DNA of 33,203 nt from Chloroflexota bacterium (GCA_012797815.1 JAAZOK010000175.1:1-33203), one strand, 5' to 3'; counted from the stretch's first letter, positions 1 to 9,062 are shown. Numbers and translations: made by a program. The notes: generated by a model from the sequence alone, not told the origin.

Positions 1-450
1 CAAAGCTTGGGGTGTGGGACAAAATAGAAAATCAGACACATGATCTGTAAGCACACGGTTAATTTCCTCTGGCATCTTTCGATTAAAAGAACGCAGCCCT
101 GCTTCCACATGCACCAAAGCAGGCTTCATTTTGGCAACCACTAGAGCACCTGCTAGGGTGCTGTTGGTATCGCCATAGACAAACACACAATCGGGCTCGT
201 ATTGAAGCAAGGCTTTTTCAATACCAACCATCATCTGCGCAGTTTGCTCAGCATGGGATGCACTACCAATATCTAAATTAATATCTGGTTCCGGGAGACC
301 TAAATTTTCAATAAAAATATCCGAAAGATTCCTATCATAATGCTGCCCGGTATGCAAGAATATCTGGTCACTTTTTCCTAACCAAGCCCTAGCTACCATC
401 GCCACCTTGATAAATTGTGGTCGCGCACCGAAAATATGAAAAATTCGCAT
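1..450 (-). CDS. wecB: UDP-N-acetylglucosamine 2-epimerase, partial (N-terminal 150 codons)
   Basis: This gene starts at ATG 450-448 and runs off the left edge, so only the N-terminal 150 codons are present. Hand translation opens with MRIFHIFGARPQFIKVA, matching the nucleotide-binding start of non-hydrolysing UDP-GlcNAc 2-epimerases. It continues with the family signatures LHTGQHYD, VYGDTNSTLAGAL, HVEAGLRSF and MPEEINRVLTDH. The enzyme interconverts UDP-GlcNAc and UDP-ManNAc in the cytoplasm for surface polysaccharide synthesis. A GAGAG element lies about eight bases before the start. Its codons look more A/T-rich than the genes further right, which would suit a surface-polysaccharide locus continuing to the left. 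The family call is firm; the pathway is inferred because the neighbours lie outside the window. Confidence 0.9.
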   Translation of the reverse strand, partial: MRIFHIFGARPQFIKVAMVARAWLGKSDQIFLHTGQHYDRNLSDIFIENLGLPEPDINLDIGSASHAEQTAQMMVGIEKALLQYEPDCVFVYGDTNSTLAGALVVAKMKPALVHVEAGLRSFNRKMPEEINRVLTDHVSDFLFCPTPQAL

Positions 451-549
451 AAATTCATCTCTCAATCTTTCCGTTAATACTCCACTTATTCAATTATAAA
501 CAACTATACTTGCAACTTTGCTATACAATTTCATTAAGCAATAAGTTTA

Positions 550-581
550 TTGGTCCCTGACCAATATTACTACTATATAAT
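550..581. promoter_or_regulatory. Inverted repeat TTGGTC-N3-GACCAA plus -10-like TATAAT upstream of the MalT/SARP gene
   Basis: A perfect 6-bp inverted repeat lies at 550-555 and 559-564. It is followed at 576-581 by TATAAT, a consensus -10 on the plus strand. No good -35 is placed 16-18 bases upstream of it, so an activator-dependent promoter with the palindrome as operator is possible. The rest of the 451-677 gap is A/T-rich with nothing else recognised. Confidence 0.4.
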
Positions 582-677
582 AAATATAGCAGGGAGGGCA
601 TACATAAATGATGCTTATTTTATTCACCAATCATCCTATTCTCTCGTCTAACACTCACTGATACAATAAGGTCAAGC

Positions 678-3600
678 ATGGCATTATTTACACCAATCTC
701 ACAGATCAAGATCCTTGTTCCCCAGAGAAGGAAGGAACTGCTTTCGCGCCCGCGCTTGCTGAGTCTTTTGGATGATCTGCTCGATTTTAGATTGATCATC
801 ATTGCCGCCCCGGCAGGATACGGAAAAACCTCATTGATGATCGATTACGCCACCTCCTACGATTGGCCGATAGCATGGTTGGCGCTGGACCCGCTCGATC
901 AGAACCCCACCCGTTTTCTAACTTATTTTATCGCTGCCATCCAGCAATGCTTCCCTGAATTCGGAAAGCAATCTATGGCAGCCATGCGGGCATCCAACGA
1001 TGATGAATTGAACCTCGATTATCTGATCACCACCATCACCAATGATATCTTCGAAAATATCACCGAACATTTCATCCTGGTGCTGGATGATTACCATCTG
1101 GTCAATCAGGGTAATGAAATTGACAATTTTTTGAGCAATTTCCTGCAAAAGGTCAGCGAAAACTTCCACCTGGTGGTTACCTCACGCACCCTGCTGACCC
1201 TGCCCGATCTGCCGCTGCTGGTGGCTCGCTCACAAGTGGGCGGGTTGAGCCTGGAAGAGCTGGTCTTCCAACCGGCGGAGATCAAAAAGTTATTCGAAAA
1301 GAATAACGGGGTAGAGATCAGCCTCGGTGAAGCCCAGGCTTATGCCAGACAGAGTGAGGGATGGATCACCGGGTTGTTGCTGACAGCCCAGATGGGCAAC
1401 AAAGGCATCGGTGATCCATCCAAGGTGACGCGCACCTCAGGGATCGGGTTATATGAATATCTGGCTCAACAGGTGCTCGACCAGCAACCCCCCATAATAC
1501 AAAATTTCTTGCTCCAGACTTCGCTGCTGGAGGAATTCGACGCCGATATGTGCTCCCAGATCATCGGAAAGGCACTCAACATCGATATGAATTGGCGGGC
1601 ACTGATGGAGGAGATCATCTTCAATAATCTTTTTGTGGTGCGCGTGGGAGACAGCGGGTTGTGGCTGCGCTACCATCACCTGTTCCGTGATTTCTTACAG
1701 CAACGCATGGAAACCCTGAAACCCGAAGAAAGCCGCTCCATTTTAAAGAATCTGGCGAATTATTATGCCGGTAAACAAGACTGGGATCATGTCTTCGCGA
1801 TCTATTCCAAATTGAACGATACCGATGCCATCATCCGCCTGTTGCAACAAAACGGGTCCTCTTTCATCGCCAAGGGAAGGATCAGGCATTTGGAAGACTG
1901 GTTCGCCAATATTCCTGAAGCGAAGATCAACAGCGATCCGCAACTGCTCTCTTTAAAAGCCAGTATCGAGGTGAACAAGGGAAATCTGCCGCAGGGTCTT
2001 GATCTGCTGAACACCGTCATCAGGCTGCAACAGCACGATAACAATAGCGCCCTTTATCTGGCAGAGAACCTGGTAAGGCGTTCCACCACCCTGCGCATGT
2101 TGGGTAAATATCAGGATTCTCTGCAGGATGCCGAACAAGCTTTCGCCCTGATCAAGAACACACGCAAGAAGACCCCGGTCAAAGCAGAAGCGATGCGCGC
2201 CATCGGCATCAACCACTACCAGCAGGGGCAGCTCGAAGCGGCACTCAAATGGATGCGGAAATCGCTGCAGCTTTACCAGGAGCTGGATTCACGCGAAGAC
2301 AGCGCCCGCATTCAGGTTGAGCTGGGCGCAATCGAAGAAACGATCGGTGATTTTGACGAAGCCGAAAAGATCTACAGCCAATCACTGGAGCTCTGGAATG
2401 AGATCGGCGATTCCATCTGGCAATCTACCCTTTACAATAACCTGGGTGTATTGCAGCATGCCAAAGGCGATTACGAAAACAGTTTCGTGAATTTTGAAAA
2501 AGCCATGGGGTTCGCCCAATTGAGCGGAAACCGGCGCATGGAAGGATATTCACTGGCAAGTATCGGGGACCTGTATAAAGACCTGGAAGCCTATCACGAA
2601 GCGATGGAAGCCTACGCCGAGGCAATGGAGATCGCCCAGAGTATCGAAGACCAATATCTGGTGCTGTATCTGCGCCTGGCGGAGACCCGCATCCGCATCC
2701 TGCAAAAGCAGATGAAGCAAGCCACCGCCCTGCTCGACCTGGCATTCAACCACGCGCGCAATTCGGGCTCTCAACTGGAAACCCAACAATGCAAGATCGA
2801 AAAAGCGATCCTGTCATATTCTTATGGCGATCTGAGCACTGCCGGGAATCTTTTCAACGAACTGCATGCTTTTTTCCAAAACTCCGGGCAACCCGACAGC
2901 CAGGCAACCATCATGCTGTATCAGGCGATCATTTTCGCCAAATTGAAGAATTTCAAAAAATCTGCCGAGTTGTTCCACACCATAGTTCAAAAATTGAACG
3001 ACCCTTCTTCCAATTCGCAGATCCTGAGCATCTGCTTTAATCTGCGCAGTGACCTCAAAGCTTTTTCCGGCATTGCCACCATCGGGGAATATGTGGATGA
3101 CATCATCGAGCATAACAATGCTTATCTGAAGAAGATCCAGAACACGCGCCGCAAGATCCGCAAACATGCATCGGTGATCCCGTTTGCAGCACCCAAATTG
3201 GTGATCCGCGGGTTTGGAAAGACAGAGGTTTATCTCAATAACAAACTGATCAGCAATGCCGACTGGATGACGCAAACTTCCCGTGATCTCTTTTTCCTCT
3301 TTCTCTCCAATCCGGAGGGGATGACCAAGGAAGAGGTGGGTGTCATCTTCTGGCCAGATTCTTCCATAGAAGAATTGAAACGTAGATTCAAGAACGCCAT
3401 CTATCGCATGCGCAGGGCGATCGGTTCCAACGCGGTCATTTTCAATGATAATTATTACCGCTTCAACAACACCCTCGATTTCGAATACGACGTGCTGTCA
3501 TTCGAGCAGAATATCTCCCAGGCAGAGAACGAAACCAATTTCTCCAAAAAGATCAAACTGTATGAAGCCGCCGTTGAATTATATAAAGGACCGTTCCTCG

Positions 3601-3926
3601 CCGATGTGGATGCAACCTGGTTTGCCATGGAACGCCAGCGTTATCTGGAGATGTATCTGGCTACCCTGCAAACTCTCTTCAATGCATATATCAATCAGGA
3701 TAACAAAGAGAAAGCCCTGGAGATCAGCAGAGCGATCATCCAGCACGAACCCTCCAATGAAGAAGCGTACCGGAACGCCATGCGCATCTATCATGAGCTC
3801 GGCAACACGGCAGGGGTCATCCGCATTTATGAACAATGCAAGCAGCAGTTATCCAGGGAATACGGGCTAGAGCCCTCCGGCGAAACCAAACAGTTCTTCC
3901 AAACCCTGATTCAATCCCGTTCTTAA
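678..3926 (+). CDS. MalT-like ATPase/TPR regulator with C-terminal SARP (winged helix + BTAD) domain
   Basis: This is a 1082-residue signal-transduction ATPase. The N-terminal third carries a P-loop (APAGYGKT, residues 44-51) and a Walker B strand (HFILVLDD, about 131-138), followed by the helical region typical of MalT/AcoK-type STAND proteins. The middle is a long run of TPR-like helical repeats (about residues 430-770). The C-terminus from about residue 838 is not a LuxR helix-turn-helix. It is an OmpR-type winged helix followed by a bacterial transcriptional activation (BTAD) domain, ending in the typical EAYRNAMRIYHELGN and YGLEPSGET stretches. Such proteins are inducer-gated transcription activators. 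The gene lies 270 bases upstream of the ABC importer on the same strand and is a natural candidate for its activator, but that link is inference. Start: ATG 678; no strong ribosome site is visible. Confidence 0.85.
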   Translation: MALFTPISQIKILVPQRRKELLSRPRLLSLLDDLLDFRLIIIAAPAGYGKTSLMIDYATSYDWPIAWLALDPLDQNPTRFLTYFIAAIQQCFPEFGKQSMAAMRASNDDELNLDYLITTITNDIFENITEHFILVLDDYHLVNQGNEIDNFLSNFLQKVSENFHLVVTSRTLLTLPDLPLLVARSQVGGLSLEELVFQPAEIKKLFEKNNGVEISLGEAQAYARQSEGWITGLLLTAQMGNKGIGDPSKVTRTSGIGLYEYLAQQVLDQQPPIIQNFLLQTSLLEEFDADMCSQIIGKALNIDMNWRALMEEIIFNNLFVVRVGDSGLWLRYHHLFRDFLQQRMETLKPEESRSILKNLANYYAGKQDWDHVFAIYSKLNDTDAIIRLLQQNGSSFIAKGRIRHLEDWFANIPEAKINSDPQLLSLKASIEVNKGNLPQGLDLLNTVIRLQQHDNNSALYLAENLVRRSTTLRMLGKYQDSLQDAEQAFALIKNTRKKTPVKAEAMRAIGINHYQQGQLEAALKWMRKSLQLYQELDSREDSARIQVELGAIEETIGDFDEAEKIYSQSLELWNEIGDSIWQSTLYNNLGVLQHAKGDYENSFVNFEKAMGFAQLSGNRRMEGYSLASIGDLYKDLEAYHEAMEAYAEAMEIAQSIEDQYLVLYLRLAETRIRILQKQMKQATALLDLAFNHARNSGSQLETQQCKIEKAILSYSYGDLSTAGNLFNELHAFFQNSGQPDSQATIMLYQAIIFAKLKNFKKSAELFHTIVQKLNDPSSNSQILSICFNLRSDLKAFSGIATIGEYVDDIIEHNNAYLKKIQNTRRKIRKHASVIPFAAPKLVIRGFGKTEVYLNNKLISNADWMTQTSRDLFFLFLSNPEGMTKEEVGVIFWPDSSIEELKRRFKNAIYRMRRAIGSNAVIFNDNYYRFNNTLDFEYDVLSFEQNISQAENETNFSKKIKLYEAAVELYKGPFLADVDATWFAMERQRYLEMYLATLQTLFNAYINQDNKEKALEISRAIIQHEPSNEEAYRNAMRIYHELGNTAGVIRIYEQCKQQLSREYGLEPSGETKQFFQTLIQSRS

Positions 3927-3946
3927 GACCCAAACCCAGCCCTATT

Positions 3947-3964
3947 TGTCATACAAATATGACA
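3947..3964. promoter_or_regulatory. Perfect 7-bp inverted repeat TGTCATA-CAAA-TATGACA, operator candidate
   Basis: Both arms (3947-3953 and 3958-3964) match perfectly around a 4-base spacer. The repeat ends 17 bases before a consensus -35. Its right half contains GACATT, which recurs at 3984-3989 inside the -35 region, 23 bases downstream. The position just upstream of -35 suits an activator site, possibly for the preceding SARP regulator. It could also act as a weak hairpin after that gene. Confidence 0.5.
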
Positions 3965-3981
3965 TTCATCAGGCCAGATGG

Positions 3982-4010
3982 TTGACATTTGTCTTGTAAT
4001 GTGGGATAAT
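3982..4010 (+). promoter_or_regulatory. Sigma-70-type promoter for the ABC importer operon
   Basis: A consensus -35 TTGACA (3982-3987) is separated by exactly 17 bases from a -10 GATAAT (4005-4010). Transcription would start near 4017 and give a leader of about 180 bases before the lipoprotein gene. GACA-TT-TGTC (3984-3993) is a small palindrome overlapping the -35. Confidence 0.65.
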
Positions 4011-4111
4011 CGCGCCAATTAATTACAAGCTTCCTTTAATAGCTCCCCAAAATATCCGGTCGCTTTGAAGGGAATTGTTTTTAAATCTAGGAATCATCGT
4101 TCAAATCCAGC

Positions 4112-4159
4112 ATAAAGGAGGTGATGCACCACGAACGAAAAAGAACCTGGCCTAGATGA
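4112..4159 (+). other. Orphan strong Shine-Dalgarno with 11-codon leader ORF candidate
   Basis: The leader of the ABC operon contains AAAGGAGGTGATG, an almost complete match to the 3' end of 16S rRNA. It is about 65 bases upstream of the lipoprotein gene's own GGAGGAG. An ATG at 4124-4126 opens an 11-codon frame (MHHERKRTWPR) ending in TGA at 4157-4159. The spacing from GGAGG to this ATG is only two bases, so efficient initiation is doubtful. It may instead be a ribosome standby site or part of a leader structure. Confidence 0.3.
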
Positions 4160-4196
4160 TATTAGTAAGAATAAAAATGCCTATTGGAGGAGAATA

Positions 4197-5435
4197 ATGT
4201 CTAAACGATTTTTTGTAATTTCAACGTTGACCATCGCCATGGTTCTCTTCGCAGCCTGCGGTGGAGCAGCACCTGCCGAAGAACAACCAGCCCAAGCCGA
4301 TGAAGCCGCCTCAGCCGAAGCAATGGCTGCGGATGAATGGGGAACCATTGTGGTTCCAGCCGGAGAAAAAGTAGTATTGGGTCTTTCTTCAGCCCTCTCG
4401 GCTGGCTACGCTGCCTACGGTCAGGACATGCTTAATGGCGCCACCGTTGCCGTTCAGACCTTTGGTGATATGAACGGTTGGGAGGTATCTGTTGAAGGTG
4501 GCGATGACCAATGCGAAGGCGCTCCCGGCGTGACCGTTGCCGAGCAATTTTCAGCCAATCCCTACCTGTTAGGTGTGGTTGGTCCGATGTGCTCCGGCAC
4601 CGTGGTACCTGCTATGGATGTATACGGTGAGAATCACGTTTTGATGATCACCCCATCTTCCACTGCCGTTGCAGTGACCGCAGCCGGCTACGAGAACATT
4701 TTCCGTATCGTCGCCAACGACGACCTGCAAGCGGAAGTCGCAGTAGATTATCTGTTCAATGAACTCGGTATGACCTCTCTTGGTATCGTTCATGATCAAA
4801 GCATTTATGGTGAGGGTATTGCTCAAGCGGTTCAATCAAAATTTGAAGCTGCCGGCGGAACCGTCACCGGTTTTGAAGGGATCACCCGCGGCGACACCGA
4901 TTTCTCGGCAGTCGTTTCAACCATGCTCGAAGGCAATCCTGCAGCAATCTACTGGGGAGGTATGGATGCTGAAGGTGCTTTGCTGGTGAACCAGCTGCGT
5001 GCTGCCGGTTTCGAAGGCGTGTTCTTCGGACCTGATGGCATCAAATCCGTCCCGTCCTTCGTGGAAGCATCCGGCGGCGCTGCTGAAGGTGCTTACATGA
5101 CCTTCGGCGCAGTCGGTGGTGCAACCGGCTACGATGAATTCTTAACCAAATTCACCGATCAATTTGGCGACCCTGTAGCTTACGGTCCCGGTTCATACGA
5201 TGCAGCCATGATCATGCTGAACGCAGCCAAAGCCGTTTCTTATGTTGATGATGACGGCAATCTGGTCATCCCCAAGAAAGCCCTGGCAGACATGGTTCGC
5301 GCAACACCTTATGACGGTATTACCGGACATCTTGAATTCGATGAGAACGGCGACCTGAAAGTCGTCTCCATCACGGTATTCCAGGCACAAGGTAATGAAC
5401 TAGTTCCCGTAAAAGTCTACGACTTCGGAGGATAG
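4197..5435 (+). CDS. ABC transporter substrate-binding lipoprotein, branched-chain amino acid (LivJ/Peripla_BP_6) family
   Basis: This 412-residue protein opens with a hydrophobic signal peptide ending in VLFAAC, a lipobox-like site with Cys21 as the lipid-modified residue. A low-complexity Ala/Glu/Pro linker follows. The mature part has type I periplasmic-binding features: GLSSALSAGYAAYGQDMLNG, the VVGPMCSGTVVPAM segment and a YGEGIAQAV segment in the second lobe. It captures an amino-acid-like ligand outside the cytoplasmic membrane for the permease pair encoded next. GGAGGAG lies directly before the start. The gene is first in the livJHMGF-type operon. Family members also bind amides, urea or aromatic acids, so the ligand is not settled. 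Confidence 0.9.
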   Translation: MSKRFFVISTLTIAMVLFAACGGAAPAEEQPAQADEAASAEAMAADEWGTIVVPAGEKVVLGLSSALSAGYAAYGQDMLNGATVAVQTFGDMNGWEVSVEGGDDQCEGAPGVTVAEQFSANPYLLGVVGPMCSGTVVPAMDVYGENHVLMITPSSTAVAVTAAGYENIFRIVANDDLQAEVAVDYLFNELGMTSLGIVHDQSIYGEGIAQAVQSKFEAAGGTVTGFEGITRGDTDFSAVVSTMLEGNPAAIYWGGMDAEGALLVNQLRAAGFEGVFFGPDGIKSVPSFVEASGGAAEGAYMTFGAVGGATGYDEFLTKFTDQFGDPVAYGPGSYDAAMIMLNAAKAVSYVDDDGNLVIPKKALADMVRATPYDGITGHLEFDENGDLKVVSITVFQAQGNELVPVKVYDFGG

Positions 5436-5441
5436 TACCTT

Positions 5442-5463
5442 AAGGGGGGAGCAATCCCCCCTT
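5442..5463 (+). terminator. G/C-rich hairpin between binding protein and permease genes (attenuator or mRNA-stabilising stem)
   Basis: Arms AAGGGGGGA (5442-5450) and TCCCCCCTT (5455-5463) form a perfect 9-bp stem with a GCAA loop, followed by TTCTCATCTCTTTT. Lying between the lipoprotein gene and the permease gene, it probably lowers downstream expression or protects the upstream mRNA end, giving an excess of binding protein. The T-tract is interrupted, so termination would be partial. Confidence 0.6.
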
Positions 5464-5489
5464 TCTCATCTCTTTTCGGAGGGTCCTTT

Positions 5490-6500
5490 ATGCAAAAACT
5501 CATTGAGCAACTCATCAACGGTATGACGGTCGGCAGTTTCTATGCACTCATCGCCCTGGGCTACACCATGGTTTACGGTGTACTTTCCATGATCAACTTC
5601 GCCCACGGGGATATCTTTATGGTCGGCGCTTATTTTGGTTGTTTTACTATCACGCAATTATCCGCGAGCGGGTTTACCGAAGCCCACCCCATTTTAGCTA
5701 TCATTTTTACTTTTCTTACCGGAGCGTTAGGATCTGCGTTAACTGGTATTACGGTTGAAAGATTGGCATATCGTCCTCTGAGAAAAGCCAGCCGCCTGGC
5801 GACCCTGATCAGTGCCATCGGCACCTCCATCTTTCTGCAGGAATTTGTGCGTTTAATTCCCAAATTCGGTTCCTCGATCGCCTCCATCCACTTTGGCGAA
5901 AAGAATCTCTTCCCTGAAAGCTGGAGCACCGCCATCACCAACGTTACCAAGACCTTCGGCGGTGCCATGGTAAAGACCTACCCGGGGGTATTGGGAACCG
6001 CCGGCATCAAACTGGGGGAGATCACCATCTCCTACAGCCGTATTCTCATTCTGGCGATCGCGATCGTCTTCATGGTGCTGCTGTATTTATTGGTGCGCCT
6101 CACCAAAATTGGAAAAGCCATGCGCGCCGTATCGGAGGATAAGGACACTGCCTCATTGATGGGCATCGACGTCAACCACATCATTTCCAGCACATTTTTC
6201 ATCGGTTCGGCGCTGGCGGGCATCGCCGGTGTGATGATGGGGCTGTTTTACCTGCAAATCCGTCCCACCATGGGGTTCACCCCCGGCATCAAAGCCTTCA
6301 CGGCTGCGGTGGTGGGTGGGATCGGGAACATCCCCGGTGCCATGCTGGGTGGATACATTCTCGGTCTGGCTGAAGTCATCAGCATCCAATTTTTACCCGC
6401 TGTTTACAAAGACATTGTGGCGTTCACCATTTTGATCGTTATGCTGATCTTCAAACCCACCGGTATTCTGGGCGGCAGCGGCGGAAAGAATAAACTATAG
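5490..6500 (+). CDS. livH: Branched-chain amino acid-type ABC transporter permease LivH
   Basis: This 336-residue polytopic membrane protein has the typical LivH opening (LINGMTVGSFYALIALGYTM followed by VYGVLSMINFAHG). It also carries the permease loop with GxxLRAVSED-like sequence (MRAVSEDKDTASLMGID) that contacts the ATPases. The C-terminal GFTPGIKAFTAAVVGGIGNIPGA stretch is characteristic. It forms the membrane channel with LivM. Length is slightly above the usual 290-310 residues because of a larger loop around residues 120-170. GGAGGG sits six bases before the start. Confidence 0.93.
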   Translation: MQKLIEQLINGMTVGSFYALIALGYTMVYGVLSMINFAHGDIFMVGAYFGCFTITQLSASGFTEAHPILAIIFTFLTGALGSALTGITVERLAYRPLRKASRLATLISAIGTSIFLQEFVRLIPKFGSSIASIHFGEKNLFPESWSTAITNVTKTFGGAMVKTYPGVLGTAGIKLGEITISYSRILILAIAIVFMVLLYLLVRLTKIGKAMRAVSEDKDTASLMGIDVNHIISSTFFIGSALAGIAGVMMGLFYLQIRPTMGFTPGIKAFTAAVVGGIGNIPGAMLGGYILGLAEVISIQFLPAVYKDIVAFTILIVMLIFKPTGILGGSGGKNKL

Positions 6501-6514
6501 AGTCAGGTGCAATC

Positions 6515-7540
6515 ATGAAAGAATTCGCTTCCAAATTATTCAAAAAACTTGACCAGCGTATCATCCGCTACGTTCTTCCCTCCCTGATCTCGATCATCAT
6601 CCTGTCAATCCCGCTGATCAATTCACCCCAGAAGAATCTATGGGTGCGCATCATCGGATATGCAGGGTTATATATCATCCTGGGGCTGGGCTTGCTGGTA
6701 CATGTAGGGCTGGCGGGGATGTTCGACCTGGGTTTTGCCGCATTCTATGCCATCGGGGCATATACCTACGCCTTCCTGGCATCTCCCCATTTCAACATTC
6801 ACCTGCCCTTCTTACTGGTGCTGGTGCTGGCAGGTTTCTTTGCAGCCATCGTGGGTTTGCTGATCTGTATTCCGGTGTTGAAGCTGCGCGGCGATTATCT
6901 GGGTATCGTGACCCTTGGGTTTGGTGAGATCGTGCGTATGCTGTTGATGAACCTGACCAATATCACCAATGGATCGCAGGGTATCTTCAAACTCGACAAA
7001 CCATCCATTTTTGGAATGACCTTTACCAGCGGTACCTTCTTCTACTACTTCATTTTCATTCTGGTCGCAGTGCTGCTGTTCCTGCTCAACCGGGTGATCA
7101 ATTCCCGCACCGGGCGGGCATGGTTAGCCATGCGAGAGGATGAGGATGTCGCCCAAATGTCAGGCATCAATACGTCCAAATACAAACTGCTGGCGTTCGC
7201 GCTGGGAGCTTTTATCGGCGGGATGGGGGGCGCCATTTTCGCGTCGTGGCAGGGATCGATCTTCCCCGATAACTTCAATATGAACGTATCCATCAACATC
7301 TTATGCGTCATTATTCTGGGTGGTCTGGGCAATCAATTCGGCGTGATCCTGGGTGCCATGGCGCTCATCGCGTTACCCGATATCCTGCGTGGTTTTTCCG
7401 ACTACCGTATGATCATCTTCGGGTTGCTGCTGATCATCATGATGATCCTGCAGCCGCAAGGTTTTCTGCCGCGCAAAGCTCCACAATTGGAAAACAAGGT
7501 GTTGAAACAGGCAAAGAAAAAGAAAGAGGTGCAATCATGA
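6515..7540 (+). CDS. livM: Branched-chain amino acid-type ABC transporter permease LivM
   Basis: This 341-residue polytopic protein is the second permease. It shows the LivM hallmarks GLGLLVHVGLAGMFDLGFAA, LKLRGDYLGIVTLGFGEIVR and the ATPase-coupling loop SRTGRAWLAMREDEDVAQMSGI. The GGMGGAIFASWQGSIFPDNF segment near the end is also typical. It begins 14 bases after livH, and its TGA overlaps the next ATG in an ATGA junction, so it is co-transcribed and probably translationally coupled. An AGGTG element precedes the start. Confidence 0.93.
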   Translation: MKEFASKLFKKLDQRIIRYVLPSLISIIILSIPLINSPQKNLWVRIIGYAGLYIILGLGLLVHVGLAGMFDLGFAAFYAIGAYTYAFLASPHFNIHLPFLLVLVLAGFFAAIVGLLICIPVLKLRGDYLGIVTLGFGEIVRMLLMNLTNITNGSQGIFKLDKPSIFGMTFTSGTFFYYFIFILVAVLLFLLNRVINSRTGRAWLAMREDEDVAQMSGINTSKYKLLAFALGAFIGGMGGAIFASWQGSIFPDNFNMNVSINILCVIILGGLGNQFGVILGAMALIALPDILRGFSDYRMIIFGLLLIIMMILQPQGFLPRKAPQLENKVLKQAKKKKEVQS

Positions 7541-8313
7541 ATATCATTTCTTCAAGCAATGTAACCAAACGATTCGGCGGGCTGGAAGCGATCCGCAATC
7601 TGGATGTCGAGATCTCCGAAGCATCCATCACCAGCGTGATCGGTCCCAATGGAGCCGGAAAGACGACCTTCTTTAACTGCATCACCGGATATTACAAACC
7701 GGAATTCGGCAATATTTTATTTCTGGAAAAAGAGATCACCGGGTTACCACCACACCGCATCGCCGAAGAAGGTATTTCTCGCACTTACCAAAACATCCGC
7801 CTTTTCAACAGCCTGACCGTGATCGAAAACATTCTGGCGGGCGAGCACACCACCCTGCACAGTTCCCTGGCTGATTCCCTGTTCGCATCGAAAAGGTATC
7901 GAACAGAAGAAACCGAATCGGTAAGAAAAGCCAAGGAGATCCTCGCGTTCGTGGGTTTGAGCGGCTGTGGCGATCAATTAGCATGCAATCTGGCTTACGG
8001 CGCACAACGTCGCCTGGAGATTGCCAGAGCCATCGCCAACAGCCCCAAAGTATTGCTGCTGGATGAACCCACCGCCGGCATGAACCCATCTGAAACGGTC
8101 GAAATGATCAAATTGATCCGTCGTTTACGCGATAAATTGAACATCACCATCATTCTGATCGAACACGATATCAAACTGGTCATGGAAATCAGCGAGAAAA
8201 TCATCGTTCTGGACTTCGGCTCAAAAATTGCCGAAGGAAAACCGCTGGAGATCCAAAACGATCCGACGGTGATCGAAGCGTACCTCGGGAAGAAAAACTC
8301 GCTATACCAATAA
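7537..8313 (+). CDS. livG: Branched-chain amino acid-type ABC transporter ATP-binding protein LivG
   Basis: The gene starts at ATG 7537 (258 residues), four bases inside the end of livM and preceded by GAGGTG. The open frame continues upstream, but that part only overlaps livM in another frame. Walker A is GPNGAGKTT (residues about 36-44) and Walker B is VLLLDEPTAGMNP. The signature is the LivG-type variant AYGAQRRLEIARAI instead of LSGGQ. The H-loop is IILIEHDIKLVME. It powers uptake by ATP hydrolysis on the cytoplasmic face, paired with LivF. Confidence 0.93.
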   Translation: MNIISSSNVTKRFGGLEAIRNLDVEISEASITSVIGPNGAGKTTFFNCITGYYKPEFGNILFLEKEITGLPPHRIAEEGISRTYQNIRLFNSLTVIENILAGEHTTLHSSLADSLFASKRYRTEETESVRKAKEILAFVGLSGCGDQLACNLAYGAQRRLEIARAIANSPKVLLLDEPTAGMNPSETVEMIKLIRRLRDKLNITIILIEHDIKLVMEISEKIIVLDFGSKIAEGKPLEIQNDPTVIEAYLGKKNSLYQ

Positions 8314-8330
8314 ACGAAAGGCTGGTCTGG

Positions 8331-9044
8331 ATGGCGTTACTGCAAGTAAACAATATACAAACGTATTACGGAAATATCTGTGCTCTGAAAGGGGTCACTT
8401 TTGAGGTCCATCAAGGTGAGATCGTCTCATTGATCGGCTCCAATGGAGCCGGCAAGACCACCACCCTCAAATCGATCACCGGTCTGCTTCATCCGCAAGA
8501 AGGTTCCATCCTGTTCGATGGTGAAGATATCACCTGCGTTGAACCGCACAAGATCGTGGAAAAGGGCATCGCCATGGTGCCCGAAGGCAGGCATGTTTTT
8601 GCGAAGTTATCAACACTCGAGAACCTCGAAATGGGCGCTTTTTCCCGCAAGGATAAAGAAAACATTCAACACGATATCGAACAGGCTTTCATCCTTTTCC
8701 CCCGATTAAAGGAACGCGCCAAACAATCTGCCGGCACGTTGTCGGGTGGCGAACAGCAAATGTTGGCGATCGCGCGGGCGTTGATGGCGAAACCAAAATT
8801 GTTGCTGCTGGATGAACCCTCCATGGGCTTGGCACCCCTGCTATTGGAAAGTATTTTTGAAAATGTAAAAGAGATCAACGCGCAAGGGACCACCGTGCTG
8901 TTGGTCGAACAAAACACCAAGTTGGCACTTGCCATCGCCGATCGCGGCTACGTGCTGCAGACCGGTGTGGTCAACCTGAGCGGGACATCCGAAGAACTTC
9001 GCAACAGCGAAATGGTGCAAAAAACCTACCTCGGAATTGCATAG
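8331..9044 (+). CDS. livF: Branched-chain amino acid-type ABC transporter ATP-binding protein LivF
   Basis: This 237-residue ATPase is the partner of LivG and the last gene of the importer operon. It shows Walker A GSNGAGKTTT (residues about 36-45), the LivF-typical VPEGRHVFAKLSTLENLEMGA segment, the canonical LSGGEQQMLAIARAL signature, Walker B LLLLDEPSMGL, and VLLVEQNTKLAL. Length is standard. It follows livG by 17 bases and ends just before a strong terminator, so the transporter operon is complete within the window. Confidence 0.93.
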   Translation: MALLQVNNIQTYYGNICALKGVTFEVHQGEIVSLIGSNGAGKTTTLKSITGLLHPQEGSILFDGEDITCVEPHKIVEKGIAMVPEGRHVFAKLSTLENLEMGAFSRKDKENIQHDIEQAFILFPRLKERAKQSAGTLSGGEQQMLAIARALMAKPKLLLLDEPSMGLAPLLLESIFENVKEINAQGTTVLLVEQNTKLALAIADRGYVLQTGVVNLSGTSEELRNSEMVQKTYLGIA

Positions 9045-9062
9045 TTTCTTAATGCTGTACGA

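Noticed and set aside
2814-3275. 153-codon minus-strand open frame inside the SARP regulator
   Set aside because: Antisense shadow of a continuous 1082-residue coding region with no start signal.
7303-7536. Upstream extension of livG
   Set aside because: It overlaps livM out of frame; the ATGA junction with GAGGTG at 7537 is the proper start.
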